A stretch of 64,000 bases of DNA from Burkholderia sp. WAC0059 (GTDB taxonomy: Bacteria; Pseudomonadota; Gammaproteobacteria; Burkholderiales; Burkholderiaceae): NCBI RefSeq assembly GCF_002870125.1, contig NZ_PNEO01000013.1, positions 62,001 to 126,000 of the forward strand. The letters run 5' to 3'. A program made the translations under genes and the position numbers. Positions 1 through 9,588 of this stretch are shown here, in pieces; the first letter of the stretch is position 1, and the number at the start of each line of letters is the position of its first letter. The notes under the pieces are model-generated. The model saw nothing but the letters and a program-made list of their open reading frames with translations. It was not told where the DNA came from and did not search any database.

Positions 1-193
1 CGGCGGCGACGTCAGCGCCTACCGGCGCGGCACCTTCGAATTCGCCGCTGGCGGGCAACTGATAGAGGCTGCCGGATGCGTCGAAGGTCTCCTGGCAGTG
101 GCCGCAGCGCACGAGGCCGCGGCGCGCGGCGAGTTGCGGGGACTGGATACGGAAGACGGTTTCGCAGAATGGGCAGCGCGTTGCCAGGAGCAT
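1..193 (-). CDS. MJ0042-type zinc-ribbon protein, N-terminal fragment (runs off left edge)
   Basis: Reading leftward from an ATG at 193, the first 64 residues are open and continue past the window edge, so the C-terminus is not visible. The segment begins MLLATRCPFCETVFRI and carries two CxxC pairs (CPFC near residue 7 and CGHC near residue 31), the signature of the short zinc ribbon (MJ0042 / zinc_ribbon_5) at the front of many proteobacterial DUF3426 membrane proteins. It lies 59 bases downstream of prmA on the same strand, a common Burkholderia arrangement. The function is not established; zinc binding is inferred from the four cysteines. Confidence 0.75.
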   Translation of the reverse strand, partial: MLLATRCPFCETVFRIQSPQLAARRGLVRCGHCQETFDASGSLYQLPASGEFEGAAPVGADVAA

Positions 194-252
194 GAGGGCC
201 GCGGATCCGGACAGATCGGTGGGTTGGCGATATCCGCCATTCTACTGGCAAT

Positions 253-1155
253 CTATGCGCGGTCGACGCGCGTTCCCGCAAGGCAGACCCAGCCGTCGTG
301 CTCGCGCCAGACGGCGATGTCGATCCAGCGCGCGTAGACGCGCGCCACCTCGTCGGCCTGCCGCGCCAGCACGCCGGAGAGCGCGATGCGCCCGCCTGGC
401 TTGACCCGCGACGCGAGCATCGAAGCCATCAGCTTGAGCGGATTCGAGAGGATGTTGGCCACGACGATGTCGAACGTGCCCTCGGGGCAGTCGTCCGGCA
501 GGCCGTAAGTCACGTCCGCGTGGTTGCGCAGACTGTTCTGGCGGGCCGATTCGACGGCCTGCGGATCGATGTCGATGCCGACCACGGGGTTTGCGCCGCA
601 TTTCTTCGCGAGGATCGCGAGGATGCCCGAGCCGCAGCCGTAATCGAGTACCGACTGGCCCGGCTGTACCGCCTGTTCGAGCCATTCCATGCACAGCCGC
701 GTGGTCGGGTGGCTGCCCGTGCCGAACGCGAGGCCGGGATCGAGCTCGAGCACGAGCGCCTGCGGGTCGGGCGCCTCGTGCCACGACGGCACGACCCAGA
801 TGCGTTCGCCGATCCGGATCGGGTCGAACTGGGACTGCGTGAGGCGCACCCAGTCCTGCTCCTCGACTTCGCGCAGCGTGAAGGCCGGCGTTTCGTCGAG
901 GCCGAGCGCGTTGGCCGCGGCCGCGACGAGCAACGCCGGATCGTGTTCTTCGGCGACGAGCGCGATCACGCGTGAGCGCTGCCAGGCCGTGCGCTCGGGC
1001 GTCAGGCCCGGCTCGCCGAAGAGCGGCTGCTCGTCGGGCGTGTCGGCGTCAGCGTCCTCGACCGAAACCGACAGCGCGCCGAGTTCGAGCAGCGCGTCGG
1101 ACAGTTCGTCCGCGCGCTCCCGGTCCAGCTCCGCGATCAGTTCCCGGTAGCTCAT
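253..1155 (-). CDS. prmA: Ribosomal protein L11 methyltransferase
   Basis: The 300-residue protein has the PrmA architecture: an N-terminal substrate-recognition domain beginning [13 protein letters not shown] and a C-terminal Rossmann methyltransferase. The SAM-binding motif [16 protein letters not shown] sits near residue 170, followed by GIDIDP for ribose binding and VVANIL near residue 233. PrmA methylates lysines and the N-terminal amine of ribosomal protein L11 in the cytoplasm. The length matches the family. It starts only 3 bases after the accC stop codon, so it is translated from the accBC message, as in many betaproteobacteria. Confidence 0.96.
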   Translation of the reverse strand: MSYRELIAELDRERADELSDALLELGALSVSVEDADADTPDEQPLFGEPGLTPERTAWQRSRVIALVAEEHDPALLVAAAANALGLDETPAFTLREVEEQDWVRLTQSQFDPIRIGERIWVVPSWHEAPDPQALVLELDPGLAFGTGSHPTTRLCMEWLEQAVQPGQSVLDYGCGSGILAILAKKCGANPVVGIDIDPQAVESARQNSLRNHADVTYGLPDDCPEGTFDIVVANILSNPLKLMASMLASRVKPGGRIALSGVLARQADEVARVYARWIDIAVWREHDGWVCLAGTRVDRA

Positions 1156-1158
1156 GGA

Positions 1159-2526
1159 TTACGCTTCTTCCGGCGCCACCTGCTGCCGCGCGGCGAGCCG
1201 GTTTTCGAGGTAATGGATGCTCGTGCCGCCCTCGACGAACTTCGCGTCGAGCATCAGTTCGCGGTGCAGCGGGATGTTGGTCAGGATGCCTTCGACGACC
1301 ATCTCCGAGAGCGCGATGCGCATCCGGCGGATCGCCTGGTCGCGCGTGGCGCCGTAGGCGATCAGCTTGCCGATCATCGAATCATAGTTCGGCGGCACGA
1401 AATAGCCGTTGTAGGCGTGCGAGTCGACGCGGATGCCGGGGCCGCCCGGCATGTGCCAGGACGTGAGGCGGCCCGGCGACGGCGTGAACTTGAACGGGTC
1501 CTCGGCGTTGATCCGGCACTCGATCGCATGGCCCTTGAGCTGGATGTCGCGCTGGCGGAACGCCAGCTTCTCGCCGGCCGCGATGCGGATCTGCTCCTGC
1601 ACGATGTCGATGCCGGTGATGAGCTCCGTCACCGGGTGCTCGACCTGCACGCGCGTGTTCATCTCGATGAAGTAGAACTCGCCGTTCTCGTAGAGGAACT
1701 CGAACGTGCCCGCGCCGAGATAGCCCATCTTCTTGCAGGCGTCCGCGCAGCGGTCGCCGATGCGGTCGAGCAGCCGCCGCGCGATGCCGGGCGCCGGCGC
1801 CTCCTCGATCACCTTCTGGTGGCGACGCTGCATCGAGCAGTCGCGCTCGCCGAGCCAGACGGCGTTGCGGAACGAATCCGCGAGCACCTGGATTTCGATG
1901 TGGCGCGGGTTCTCGAGGTACTTCTCCATATAGACCTGCGGGTTGCCGAACGCGCGGCCCGCTTCCTCGCGCGTCATGTTGACCGCGTTCACGAGCGCCG
2001 CCTCGGTGTGCACGACGCGCATGCCGCGCCCGCCGCCGCCGCCGGCCGCCTTGATGATGACGGGGTAGCCGATGGCCCGCGCGATCTTCACGATCTCCTT
2101 TGGGTCTTCGGGCAGCGCGCCTTCCGAGCCCGGCACGCACGGCACGCCGGTCTTGATCATGGTCTGCTTGGCCGTGACCTTGTCGCCCATCATGCGGATC
2201 GTCTCGGGGCGCGGGCCGATGAACACGAAGCCCGACTGCTCGACGCGCTCGGCGAAGTCCGCGTTCTCGGAGAGGAAGCCGTAGCCGGGGTGGATCGCCT
2301 CGGCGTCCGTCACCTCGGCGGCGCTGATGAGCGCCGGCATGTTCAGGTAGCTCAGGTTCGACGGCGCCGGCCCGATGCAGACGGCCTCGTCGGCGAGCTT
2401 CACGTACTTGGCTTCCTTGTCGGCCTCCGAGTAGACGACGACCGTCTTGACGCCCAGCTCGCGGCACGCTCGCTGGATGCGCAGCGCGATCTCGCCGCGG
2501 TTGGCAATGAGGATTTTTTCAAACAT
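1159..2526 (-). CDS. accC: Acetyl-CoA carboxylase, biotin carboxylase subunit
   Basis: This 455-residue protein carboxylates the biotin on AccB using ATP and bicarbonate, the first half-reaction of malonyl-CoA synthesis. It starts with the invariant [16 protein letters not shown], has the glycine-rich ATP-grasp loop [12 protein letters not shown] near residue 159, and [13 protein letters not shown] near residue 288 with the catalytic Glu/Arg region. An in-frame ATG six codons upstream exists at 2544, but the 2526 start matches the conserved N-terminus of the family. It lies 139 bases downstream of accB and almost touches prmA. Confidence 0.97.
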   Translation of the reverse strand: MFEKILIANRGEIALRIQRACRELGVKTVVVYSEADKEAKYVKLADEAVCIGPAPSNLSYLNMPALISAAEVTDAEAIHPGYGFLSENADFAERVEQSGFVFIGPRPETIRMMGDKVTAKQTMIKTGVPCVPGSEGALPEDPKEIVKIARAIGYPVIIKAAGGGGGRGMRVVHTEAALVNAVNMTREEAGRAFGNPQVYMEKYLENPRHIEIQVLADSFRNAVWLGERDCSMQRRHQKVIEEAPAPGIARRLLDRIGDRCADACKKMGYLGAGTFEFLYENGEFYFIEMNTRVQVEHPVTELITGIDIVQEQIRIAAGEKLAFRQRDIQLKGHAIECRINAEDPFKFTPSPGRLTSWHMPGGPGIRVDSHAYNGYFVPPNYDSMIGKLIAYGATRDQAIRRMRIALSEMVVEGILTNIPLHRELMLDAKFVEGGTSIHYLENRLAARQQVAPEEA

Positions 2527-2665
2527 AGCGGGTATTCGACTCATCAGGGGGCGCCGTCCGAAGCCTTGCGGCGGCTACCCCGGAGAAACGGTCGGGCGCG
2601 CGGGGCTTCGGGCGCCGCGCGCGGCATGCAACGGGCGCGAGAACGTCGTCGCGCTCCGCAGGCGT

Positions 2666-3133
2666 TCAGGCGATCACGAAAAGCGGCTGGCCGTATTCGA
2701 CGGCCTGTCCGTTGTCCACGAGAATTTCCTTGATGACGCCGGCCTTGTCCGATTCGATTTCGTTGAGCAGCTTCATCGCCTCGATGATGCAGAGCGTCTG
2801 GCCTTCCTTGACCGTGTCGCCGACCTGCGCGAACGGATCGGCGCCCGGCGACGGCGAACGGTAGAACGTGCCGACCATCGGCGAGGTCACCACGTGGCCC
2901 TGCGGCACGGCCGGCGCCGCGGGCACGCCGGCCGGCGCTTCGGCCGGATGGCCGGCCTGGGGCGCGACGGGGGCCGACACCTGGGTCGGGTAGGACGCGG
3001 CGGGCGACTGCACGTAGATGGGCGGCGCGTTCTTGACGATGCGCACCTTGCCTTCGCCCTCGGTGACTTCAAGCTCGGAGATGCCCGATTCGGAGACGAG
3101 GTCGATCAGCGTCTTCAGCTTGCGTAGATCCAT
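2666..3133 (-). CDS. accB: Acetyl-CoA carboxylase, biotin carboxyl carrier protein
   Basis: This 155-residue carrier begins [18 protein letters not shown], the typical BCCP N-terminus. A flexible Pro/Ala-rich linker occupies roughly residues 38-75. The C-terminal biotinyl domain has the biotinylation motif EAMKL near residue 119, where the lysine accepts biotin; the last position is Leu rather than the commoner Met, an accepted variant. The carrier shuttles carboxyl groups between AccC and the carboxyltransferase AccAD, which is not in this window. It is followed by accC and preceded by aroQ, so aroQ-accB-accC-prmA probably form one transcription unit. Confidence 0.97.
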   Translation of the reverse strand: MDLRKLKTLIDLVSESGISELEVTEGEGKVRIVKNAPPIYVQSPAASYPTQVSAPVAPQAGHPAEAPAGVPAAPAVPQGHVVTSPMVGTFYRSPSPGADPFAQVGDTVKEGQTLCIIEAMKLLNEIESDKAGVIKEILVDNGQAVEYGQPLFVIA

Positions 3134-3234
3134 TGTGCAGTCCCTTTCGATACGTGAAGGCCGGCTGGCGGTAGACGCGGCGCGCCGGCGCAGATGGGTG
3201 GTTGTCGGTGTGTCCTGTCGGTCGCGACCGGGCT

Positions 3235-3687
3235 TCAGGCGCCGGACCGGACGCCGAGTCGGTCGAGCGCGAATTCGAGCGCGTACAGGTAGCCTTTCCA
3301 GCCGAGGCCGCAGATCACGCCTTCGGCCTGGTCGGAGAAATACGAGTGATGCCGGAAGGGCTCGCGGCGATGCACGTTCGAGAGGTGAATCTCGACGAAC
3401 GGAATGCCGACGCCTGCGAGGGCGTCCCGAACCGCCACGCTCGTGTGCGTGAAGGCGGCGGGATTGATCAGGATGAACCCGGTCTTCTCGTTGCGCGCGG
3501 CCTGGATGCGATCGACGAGCGCGCCCTCGTGGTTGCTCTGGAACGTCGCGAGCGCCACGCCTGCCTGCGCGGCCCGTTCGGCGAGCGCCTGATCGATCTG
3601 CGGCAGCGTCACGTGCCCGTACACCTCCGGTTCCCGGGTGCCGAGAAGATTGAGGTTGGGGCCGTGCAGAACCAGCAGTCGCGTCAT
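3235..3687 (-). CDS. aroQ: Type II 3-dehydroquinate dehydratase
   Basis: This 150-residue enzyme dehydrates 3-dehydroquinate to 3-dehydroshikimate in the shikimate pathway. Type II hallmarks are present: [17 protein letters not shown] at residues 8-24, with the catalytic Tyr in the mobile lid; [13 protein letters not shown] near residue 49; [17 protein letters not shown] with the active-site His; and [20 protein letters not shown] near residue 96. The length fits the dodecameric family. It is the first gene of the likely aroQ-accBC-prmA unit. aroE, the next-but-one step of the pathway, is in the same window at 9585 but in a different operon. Confidence 0.97.
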   Translation of the reverse strand: MTRLLVLHGPNLNLLGTREPEVYGHVTLPQIDQALAERAAQAGVALATFQSNHEGALVDRIQAARNEKTGFILINPAAFTHTSVAVRDALAGVGIPFVEIHLSNVHRREPFRHHSYFSDQAEGVICGLGWKGYLYALEFALDRLGVRSGA

Positions 3688-3716
3688 GGTCGCTCTATTT
3701 CCGTGGAATTGCGCGA

Positions 3717-3746
3717 ACTTTAGCGCTGATTAGAGAATTTTGTCCA
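3717..3746 (-). promoter_or_regulatory. Candidate sigma-70 promoter for aroQ-accB-accC-prmA
   Basis: On the minus strand a TGGACA hexamer (3741-3746) is followed after 18 bases by TAAAGT (3717-3722), about 30 bases upstream of the aroQ start. Both are fair matches to the -35 and -10 consensus, and the surrounding region is visibly AT-richer than the genes. Location and spacing fit a housekeeping promoter; no transcript start can be seen from sequence alone. Confidence 0.45.
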
Positions 3747-3880
3747 GTTTTCCGAATGGTCGCCTCGACCGCTCCCGGGTTTTCCCGAGGCGGAGTCATG
3801 CGATCTCGCGGCAAATCGCGCAAAAGATACTGCAAAAAGTACCATTCGGCGCGCAAGATTCGGTCAATTCTTCTTGTCGG

Positions 3881-4429
3881 TCAGAGCGAATCGAGCGTGT
3901 GCCTGAGTTCGGCGGGTTGAATTTCGCCTAATTTTGTCGCGCGAACGGTGCCTTTGGCGTCGATTACGACCGTGAACGGCAGACCGCCCGCGTTGTTGCC
4001 GAACGCGCGCGCGAGGTCGGCGCCGCCGAAGCCGATGATGTAGACAGGGTAGTCGACGGGTACCTTTTGCAGGAACGCTTTCACGTTCGTGGCCGAATCC
4101 ACGCCGAGCCCGACGAACTGGACGCCTTTTTTCGCGTACTCGCGCTGCAGCGACGAGAGTTCGGGCATCTCGCGCACGCAGGGGCCACACCACGACGCCC
4201 AGAAGTTGACCACGACCGGGTGGCCCTTGAAGCGGTTCAGCGATTGGGGCTGGCCGGCCGTGTTCGTGACGGCGGCCGACCAGAGTTGGCCGACCGCGCC
4301 CGGCTGGCCGGCGGCGCTTGCCGCGTCGGCCGTGCCGATCGCCCAGGGCGCGGCGAAGAATGCGACGAAGGGGCCGCCCACTCCGAAGGCGGCCAGCGCG
4401 GCAGCCGTGAGGATACGCTTGAAGTTCAT
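3881..4429 (-). CDS. TlpA/ResA-family periplasmic thioredoxin
   Basis: This 182-residue protein has an N-terminal hydrophobic segment (about residues 5-35, ending in an Ala-rich stretch that could be cleaved), then a thioredoxin-like domain with the active site WASWCGPCVREMPEL near residue 76. The cis-proline loop (PFTVVIDAKG) follows near residue 151. Such proteins reduce or oxidise disulfides in the periplasm, often for cytochrome c maturation or cell-envelope proteins; the client here is not evident from neighbours. It ends 193 bases before aroQ and begins 11 bases after the stop of the upstream gene, suggesting co-transcription with that gene. Confidence 0.9.
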   Translation of the reverse strand: MNFKRILTAAALAAFGVGGPFVAFFAAPWAIGTADAASAAGQPGAVGQLWSAAVTNTAGQPQSLNRFKGHPVVVNFWASWCGPCVREMPELSSLQREYAKKGVQFVGLGVDSATNVKAFLQKVPVDYPVYIIGFGGADLARAFGNNAGGLPFTVVIDAKGTVRATKLGEIQPAELRHTLDSL

Positions 4430-4440
4430 CGTGAAAGGTT

Positions 4441-5103
4441 TCAGGTCGTGGAGGTCGGGACGCCGCTCTCGCTTTCGTCGAGCAGTTCCTGCAGCGTTCG
4501 CGCGTTCGCCCTCGGCAGACGGCCACGCGCATCGGCACGCACGGCGCCGCGCAGATCGTCGGTATTGTAGAGCGCCACGTGGATGCCGACCGGCTCCTCG
4601 TCGCGCGACGGCTTCCAGAGGAAGCTCAGCGTTTCCACGAAACCGCGCGCAGCGAAGTGGCGCGTCTCGGAGACGTCGTACTGAATGTTCGCGTTGAGCA
4701 GATGAATCGCGACTTCCTTGGGGTCGTCGCAGAAAATTTGCAGGTGGACGTCGGAATGCTCGCCGGCCGTGCCGTTCAGCACCGCACCCGTCAGGTACGG
4801 ATGGTAGTCGTCGAGCCGCCGCATCCAGTCGAGCGCGACCTCGCGCAGGCGGCGCAGCACGGCCGGCTGGCTGTCGCCCTGGAACAGCGCCTGATATTCG
4901 CGGATCTCGTCCTCGATCTGGTCGTTGTCGGGCAGCCAGACGCCCTCGATACGGGTCTCGCCGGCGACCTGCCGTGCCGCCTTGCGCTTGGCCGTCGCGT
5001 AGTCGAGCCCGTCCTCGGCGATCATCCGCGCTGCCGCGATCGCGATTTCCTCGCGCACGCGTTCCGGATCGAAATGTGATCTGCGCACCATGGCGCCCAT
5101 CAT
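4441..5103 (-). CDS. Conserved protein with a degenerate nucleotidyltransferase-like motif
   Basis: About 220 residues; three in-frame ATGs (5103, 5100, 5091) are possible and none has a clear Shine-Dalgarno sequence, so the start is uncertain. The N-terminal half is helical, with ARMIAEDGLDYATAKRKAARQ near residue 23 and LPDNDQIEDEIREYQALF near residue 57. The second half contains LTGAVLNGTAGEHSDVHLQI near residue 105, which resembles the G[GS]-x-DxD strand of minimal nucleotidyltransferases but has DxH in place of DxD. I recognise it as a family kept next to mpl in Burkholderia and sometimes mislabelled as a muramate ligase; it has no ligase motifs. It shares a 177-base divergent region with mpl. 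Substrate and activity are unknown. Confidence 0.85.
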   Translation of the reverse strand: MMGAMVRRSHFDPERVREEIAIAAARMIAEDGLDYATAKRKAARQVAGETRIEGVWLPDNDQIEDEIREYQALFQGDSQPAVLRRLREVALDWMRRLDDYHPYLTGAVLNGTAGEHSDVHLQIFCDDPKEVAIHLLNANIQYDVSETRHFAARGFVETLSFLWKPSRDEEPVGIHVALYNTDDLRGAVRADARGRLPRANARTLQELLDESESGVPTSTT

Positions 5104-5280
5104 ACTAGATAGGCAGGCCGGGGTCGCCGGGCGCCTCCGGACGCGCCCGGCGCCGGTCCGCGCCGCCCGAAAACGGCGGGGCCCTCGGGTACAATGACGC
5201 TCCTTGCCCGGAGCGGCGCGCGGTCGCCCCGCGTTTTCTTCCCAACCCGATCCACGACGCGCATGCGGCGCAACAGGCTT

Positions 5281-6672
5281 ATGCACATCCATATCCTCGG
5301 CATCTGCGGCACGTTCATGGGCGGTCTCGCGGTGCTCGCGCGCGGCGCCGGCCATACCGTGACGGGGTGCGACGCGGGCGTCTATCCGCCGATGAGCACG
5401 CAGCTCGAGGCGCAGGGCATCCGCCTGATCGAGGGTTACGACGAGAGCCAGCTCGCGCTGAAGCCCGACCTGTTCGTGATCGGCAACGTCGTCTCGCGCG
5501 GCAATCCTCTGATGGAGGCGATCCTCGACCGCGGCCTGCCCTACGTCTCGGGCCCGCAGTGGCTCGGCGAGCACGTGCTCGCCGGCAAGTGGGTGCTCGC
5601 CGTGGCCGGCACGCACGGCAAGACGACGACCACGTCGATGCTGACCTGGCTGCTCGAGGACGCCGGCCTGAATCCGGGCTTCCTCGTGGGCGGCGTGCCG
5701 CTCAACTTCGGCGTGTCGGCGCGGCTGACCGATTCGAACTTCTTCGTGATCGAAGCCGACGAGTACGACACGGCGTTCTTCGACAAGCGCTCGAAGTTCG
5801 TCCATTACCGGCCCCGCACCGCGATCCTGAACAACCTCGAGTTCGATCATGCCGACATCTTCGCCGATCTCGCCGCGATCGAAACGCAGTTCCATCATCT
5901 CGTGCGCACCATTCCGCGCATCGGCCGGATCGTCTCGAACGGCTGCTCCGATGCGCTCGAGCGCGTGCTCGCGCGCGGCGCCTGGAGCGAGGTCGAACGC
6001 TTCGGCGTCGACGGCGGCTGGCAGGTGCTGCCGGCCGCGGACGGCGAGCCCGTCGACGAACGCTTCGCCGTCTATCACGACAGCGCGCGCGCGGGCGTCG
6101 TCGAGTGGCAGATTCAGGGCGAGCACAACCGGCTGAACGCGCTCGCCGCGATGGCGGCCGCGCGGCACGTCGGCGTGCCGCCCGCGCAGGCCGCCCGGTC
6201 GCTCGCGACGTTCCGCAACGTCAAGCGCCGCATGGAAGTGCGCGGCAGCGTCGACGGCGTCACGGTCTACGACGACTTCGCCCATCATCCGACCGCGATC
6301 GAAACGACCGTCGCCGGCCTGCGCGCGCGCGTGGGCCGCGCGGGCGCGCGCATCCTGGCCGTGCTCGAGCCGCGCTCGAACACGATGAAGCTCGGCGTGA
6401 TGAAGGCGCAGTTGCCCGCCAGCCTCGCGGACGCCGACCTCGTGTTCGGCTACGGCGCGCCGCACGGCCGCGACGCGCTCGGCTGGGATCTGGCCGCGGC
6501 GCTGGCGCCGCTCGGCGCGAAGGCGCAGGCGTTCCACGACCTCGGTGCGCTCGTCGAAGCCGTCGCGGCGGTTGCGCGGCCCGGCGACCAGATTCTCGTC
6601 ATGAGCAACGGCGGCTTCGGCGGCGTGCATCGGAAGTTGCTCGACGCGCTCGCGGTGCGGAGCGGCGCGTGA
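5281..6672 (+). CDS. mpl: UDP-N-acetylmuramate:L-alanyl-gamma-D-glutamyl-meso-diaminopimelate ligase
   Basis: This 463-residue Mur-ligase family member rejoins the tripeptide L-Ala-D-Glu-mDAP, recovered from old peptidoglycan, to UDP-MurNAc in the cytoplasm. It starts MHIHILGICGTFMGGLA, the typical Mpl N-terminus; the ATP loop GTHGKTTTTSML lies near residue 111, and EADEYDTAFFDKRSKF near residue 158 supplies metal and substrate contacts. YDDFAHHPTA near residue 330 is the conserved Mur C-terminal motif, and EPRSNTMKLG follows near 362. An upstream in-frame ATG at 5194 would add 29 unconserved residues. The stop codon overlaps the next gene's start. Confidence 0.96.
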   Translation: MHIHILGICGTFMGGLAVLARGAGHTVTGCDAGVYPPMSTQLEAQGIRLIEGYDESQLALKPDLFVIGNVVSRGNPLMEAILDRGLPYVSGPQWLGEHVLAGKWVLAVAGTHGKTTTTSMLTWLLEDAGLNPGFLVGGVPLNFGVSARLTDSNFFVIEADEYDTAFFDKRSKFVHYRPRTAILNNLEFDHADIFADLAAIETQFHHLVRTIPRIGRIVSNGCSDALERVLARGAWSEVERFGVDGGWQVLPAADGEPVDERFAVYHDSARAGVVEWQIQGEHNRLNALAAMAAARHVGVPPAQAARSLATFRNVKRRMEVRGSVDGVTVYDDFAHHPTAIETTVAGLRARVGRAGARILAVLEPRSNTMKLGVMKAQLPASLADADLVFGYGAPHGRDALGWDLAAALAPLGAKAQAFHDLGALVEAVAAVARPGDQILVMSNGGFGGVHRKLLDALAVRSGA

Positions 6673-7310
6673 TCGTCTATTTGCACGGCTTTCGCTCTTC
6701 GCCCCAGTCGTTCAAGGCGCGCCTGCTGGCGGCCCGACTCGGGCAGACGGGGCGTGAGCGCGAGTGGCGCTGCCCGGCGCTGCCGGTGTCGCCCGCCGAG
6801 GCCGTGGCGCTCGTCGAGCGCGAGGTCGAGCGCGAGGTCGAGCGCGGGGGCGACCCGCGGGGCGGACCCAAAACGCAGGCGACGGGCGGCGCGGCGGATC
6901 CGGCGGACGTGACGCTGATCGGCAGCTCGCTCGGCGGCTACTACGCGACGTATCTGGCCGAAAAGCACGGCTGGCGGGCCGTGTTGCTCAATCCGGCCGT
7001 CGTGCCGCAGCGCGACCTGGGCCGCCGCCTCGGCGAGCAGCCGCTCTGGCACGGCGGCGGCAGTATCGTGGTCGAGCCGCGCCATCTCGACGAACTGCGC
7101 GCGCTGGCCGTGACTTCGGTGACTCGACCCGAACGCTATTATCTGTTTGCCGCGACGGGCGACGAGGTGCTCGACTATCGCGAGATGCTGGCCCACTACC
7201 CGGGCGTGCGCACGCGGCTGATCGAGGGCAGCGACCACGGGATCAGCGAATTCGCCGATTACGTCGACGACGTGATCGCCTTCTGCGGGGCCGCGCCGAG
7301 GGCGGGATGA
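6669..7310 (+). CDS. YqiA-type alpha/beta-hydrolase (esterase)
   Basis: The gene starts at a GTG that overlaps the mpl stop by 4 bases and encodes 213 residues. The first strand reads VIVYLHGFRSSPQS, with the oxyanion-loop HG; the nucleophile elbow GSSLGGYYA lies near residue 87; the likely catalytic His is in GSDHGISEF near residue 193. This pattern matches the UPF0227/YqiA esterase family. A low-complexity insertion near residues 54-75 (alternating Glu-Arg-Glu-Val units, then Gly/Pro-rich) is longer than the E. coli YqiA loop. The natural ester substrate is unknown. Translational coupling to mpl is likely. Confidence 0.88.
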   Translation: MIVYLHGFRSSPQSFKARLLAARLGQTGREREWRCPALPVSPAEAVALVEREVEREVERGGDPRGGPKTQATGGAADPADVTLIGSSLGGYYATYLAEKHGWRAVLLNPAVVPQRDLGRRLGEQPLWHGGGSIVVEPRHLDELRALAVTSVTRPERYYLFAATGDEVLDYREMLAHYPGVRTRLIEGSDHGISEFADYVDDVIAFCGAAPRAG

Positions 7311-7455
7311 CCGCCCGGGCGACAAGGCCGGCCGCGCGGCATCGAAAGTGCGGGAGGGCAGCGGCCCCGCGCGCGGCGCTTCTTTCCAGTATGTGGATCT
7401 ACGGACCGTTCGCGCCTGCCGCGCCGGTCGATGCAAGTCTGAACGAGAGTATTGA

Positions 7456-9588
7456 GTGAACGTTTTCTTTGAGGAATCAGGCAGTTTCAAGGCCGGCAGC
7501 GTGCTGTCGCGCCAGGGCGATGCGTTTCAGGTCGAGTTGCCGGGCGGGCGTCGCGCGAAGGTCCGCGCGAAGGACGTGTTGATCGAGTTCGACAAGCCGG
7601 CGGCGGGCGAGCTGATGGAGCAGGCGGACGCCGCCGCCCAGGAAATCGACCTCGACTTCCTGTGGGAATGCGCGCCGCCGGACGAGTTCGCGTTCACGGC
7701 GCTCGCCGGCGAATATTTCGGCGCGACCTACGGCCCGGTCGAGCGCGCCGCGCTCGTGCTGCGTCTGCACGGCTCGCCCGTCTACTTTCGCCGCAAGGGG
7801 CGCGGCCAGTACCAGCGCGCGCCCGAGGAGCAGTTGAAGATGGCGCTCGCCGCGCTCGAGCGCAAGCGCCAGCAGGCGCTCGTGCAGGCGGAGTACGAGG
7901 AGGAACTGAAGGCGGGCCGGCTGCCCGCGGCGTTCGAGGGCAAGGCGCTCGGCCTGCTGACGAAGCCCGACAAGAACGCGATCGAGTACAAGGCGCTCGA
8001 GGCCGCCGCCGCCGCGCGCGGCATCTCGGCGCCGCGCCTGATGCTCGAATGCGGCGGCATCGCCTCGCCGCGCGCGCTGCACGAGGCCCGGTTTCTCGCC
8101 GAATTCTTCCCGCACGGCACGGGCTTTCCGCCGGTCGAGGTCGGTACGCTGCCCGACGATCTGCCCGAGGCCGCCGTCGAGGCATTCTCGATCGACGACG
8201 TGACGACGACCGAAATCGACGACGCGTTCTCGGTCGAGCGCCTGGCCGACGACCGCGTGCGCATCGGCGTGCACATCGCGGCGCCGGCGCTCGGCATTGC
8301 GCGCGGCGACACGGTGGACGCGATCGCGCGCGCGCGACTCTCGACCGTCTACATGCCCGGCGACAAGATCACGATGCTGCCCGACGATTTCGTCGACGCG
8401 TTCACGCTCAAGGAGGGCGGGCTGCGCCCGGCGCTCTCGCTCTACGTGATCGTCGACCGGCAGACGCAGGACATCGTCGCCTCCGAGACGCGCGCCGAGC
8501 GCGTGTTCGTGAAGAGCAACCTGCGGCACAACACGCTCGACGAGCTCGTGAACGAGGAAACGCTCGCGGCGGGCACGGGCGAATATCCGCACAAGGACGA
8601 CATCGCCGTGCTCTGGCCGTTCGCCCAGACGCTCTTCGAGAAGCGTCAGCAGGCCCGCGCCGGCTACGGGCTGCGCCGCGAAGTACAGCGCAACACCGAC
8701 TTCAACTTCTACGTCGAGGGCGAGCACGTCACGATCACGCCGCGCCGGCGCGGTTCACCGCTCGACCTGATCGTCGCGGAACTGGCGATTCTCGCCAATT
8801 CGAGCTGGGGCGCGTTCCTGCACGACCACGGCGTGCCGGGCATCTACCGCTCGCAGCGGGCCTTCGGCACGCCGGGTGGCCCGAAGCGCACGCGCATGCA
8901 GACGACGGCCGCGCCGCACGAAGGGCTCGGCGTCGCGCAATACGCGTGGAGCACGTCGCCGCTGCGCCGCTACGTGGACCTCGTCAACCAGTGGCAGTTG
9001 CTCGCCTGCGTGCAGCACGGCGTCGCCGCGAAGCTCGTCGCGCCGTTCAAGCCCAAGGACGCGGATCTGTTCGCGGTCGTGCAGGGTTTCGACGAGACCT
9101 ATACGGCCTACGCCGACCATCAGCGGCGCATGGAGTATTTCTGGTGCCTGCGCTGGCTCACGCAGGAGCGGCGGCGCGAGGTGGCGGCGACGGTCGTCAA
9201 GGACGATCTCGTGCGTCTCGAGGAGGTGCCGCTGCTGCTGCACGTGCCGGCGCTCGGCGTGCATGCGCGCGGCACGCGGGTGCTGCTCGAAATCATGTCG
9301 ATCGACGAGCTGACGATCGAGGCGTCGGCGCGGATGCTGCGCGTGCTCGACGCGCCGACCGTGACGGGCGCCGGCGACGAGGACGGCGACAGCGACGGCG
9401 AGGCGGACGGCGAGGCGGACGGCGAAGAGCAGGAACGGGTCGATACCGAAGAAAACGGGGCGCAGGACGAACCCCCGGCCGCCGGCGAGACCGGGAGCGG
9501 AGACGGCGAAGCCGACGGCGCGGCGAAGAACGAAACCGGCGACGCCGCCGGACCCGACGGCCATCACGCGACGGAGTCCCGCGAATGA
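7456..9588 (+). CDS. RNase II/RNB-family 3'-5' exoribonuclease
   Basis: This 710-residue protein starts with GTG. An OB-like N-terminal region is followed by the RNB catalytic domain, with the metal-binding strand [16 protein letters not shown] near residue 245. The three usual aspartates are present, and one position that is Asp in E. coli RNase II is Glu. The conserved arginine segment [14 protein letters not shown] lies near residue 500. The enzyme degrades single-stranded RNA from the 3' end in the cytoplasm. After about residue 635 comes a tail of roughly 75 residues rich in Asp, Glu and Gly, built partly from DGEA repeats. The stop overlaps the aroE start (ATGA), implying translational coupling. 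Confidence 0.92.
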   Translation: MNVFFEESGSFKAGSVLSRQGDAFQVELPGGRRAKVRAKDVLIEFDKPAAGELMEQADAAAQEIDLDFLWECAPPDEFAFTALAGEYFGATYGPVERAALVLRLHGSPVYFRRKGRGQYQRAPEEQLKMALAALERKRQQALVQAEYEEELKAGRLPAAFEGKALGLLTKPDKNAIEYKALEAAAAARGISAPRLMLECGGIASPRALHEARFLAEFFPHGTGFPPVEVGTLPDDLPEAAVEAFSIDDVTTTEIDDAFSVERLADDRVRIGVHIAAPALGIARGDTVDAIARARLSTVYMPGDKITMLPDDFVDAFTLKEGGLRPALSLYVIVDRQTQDIVASETRAERVFVKSNLRHNTLDELVNEETLAAGTGEYPHKDDIAVLWPFAQTLFEKRQQARAGYGLRREVQRNTDFNFYVEGEHVTITPRRRGSPLDLIVAELAILANSSWGAFLHDHGVPGIYRSQRAFGTPGGPKRTRMQTTAAPHEGLGVAQYAWSTSPLRRYVDLVNQWQLLACVQHGVAAKLVAPFKPKDADLFAVVQGFDETYTAYADHQRRMEYFWCLRWLTQERRREVAATVVKDDLVRLEEVPLLLHVPALGVHARGTRVLLEIMSIDELTIEASARMLRVLDAPTVTGAGDEDGDSDGEADGEADGEEQERVDTEENGAQDEPPAAGETGSGDGEADGAAKNETGDAAGPDGHHATESRE

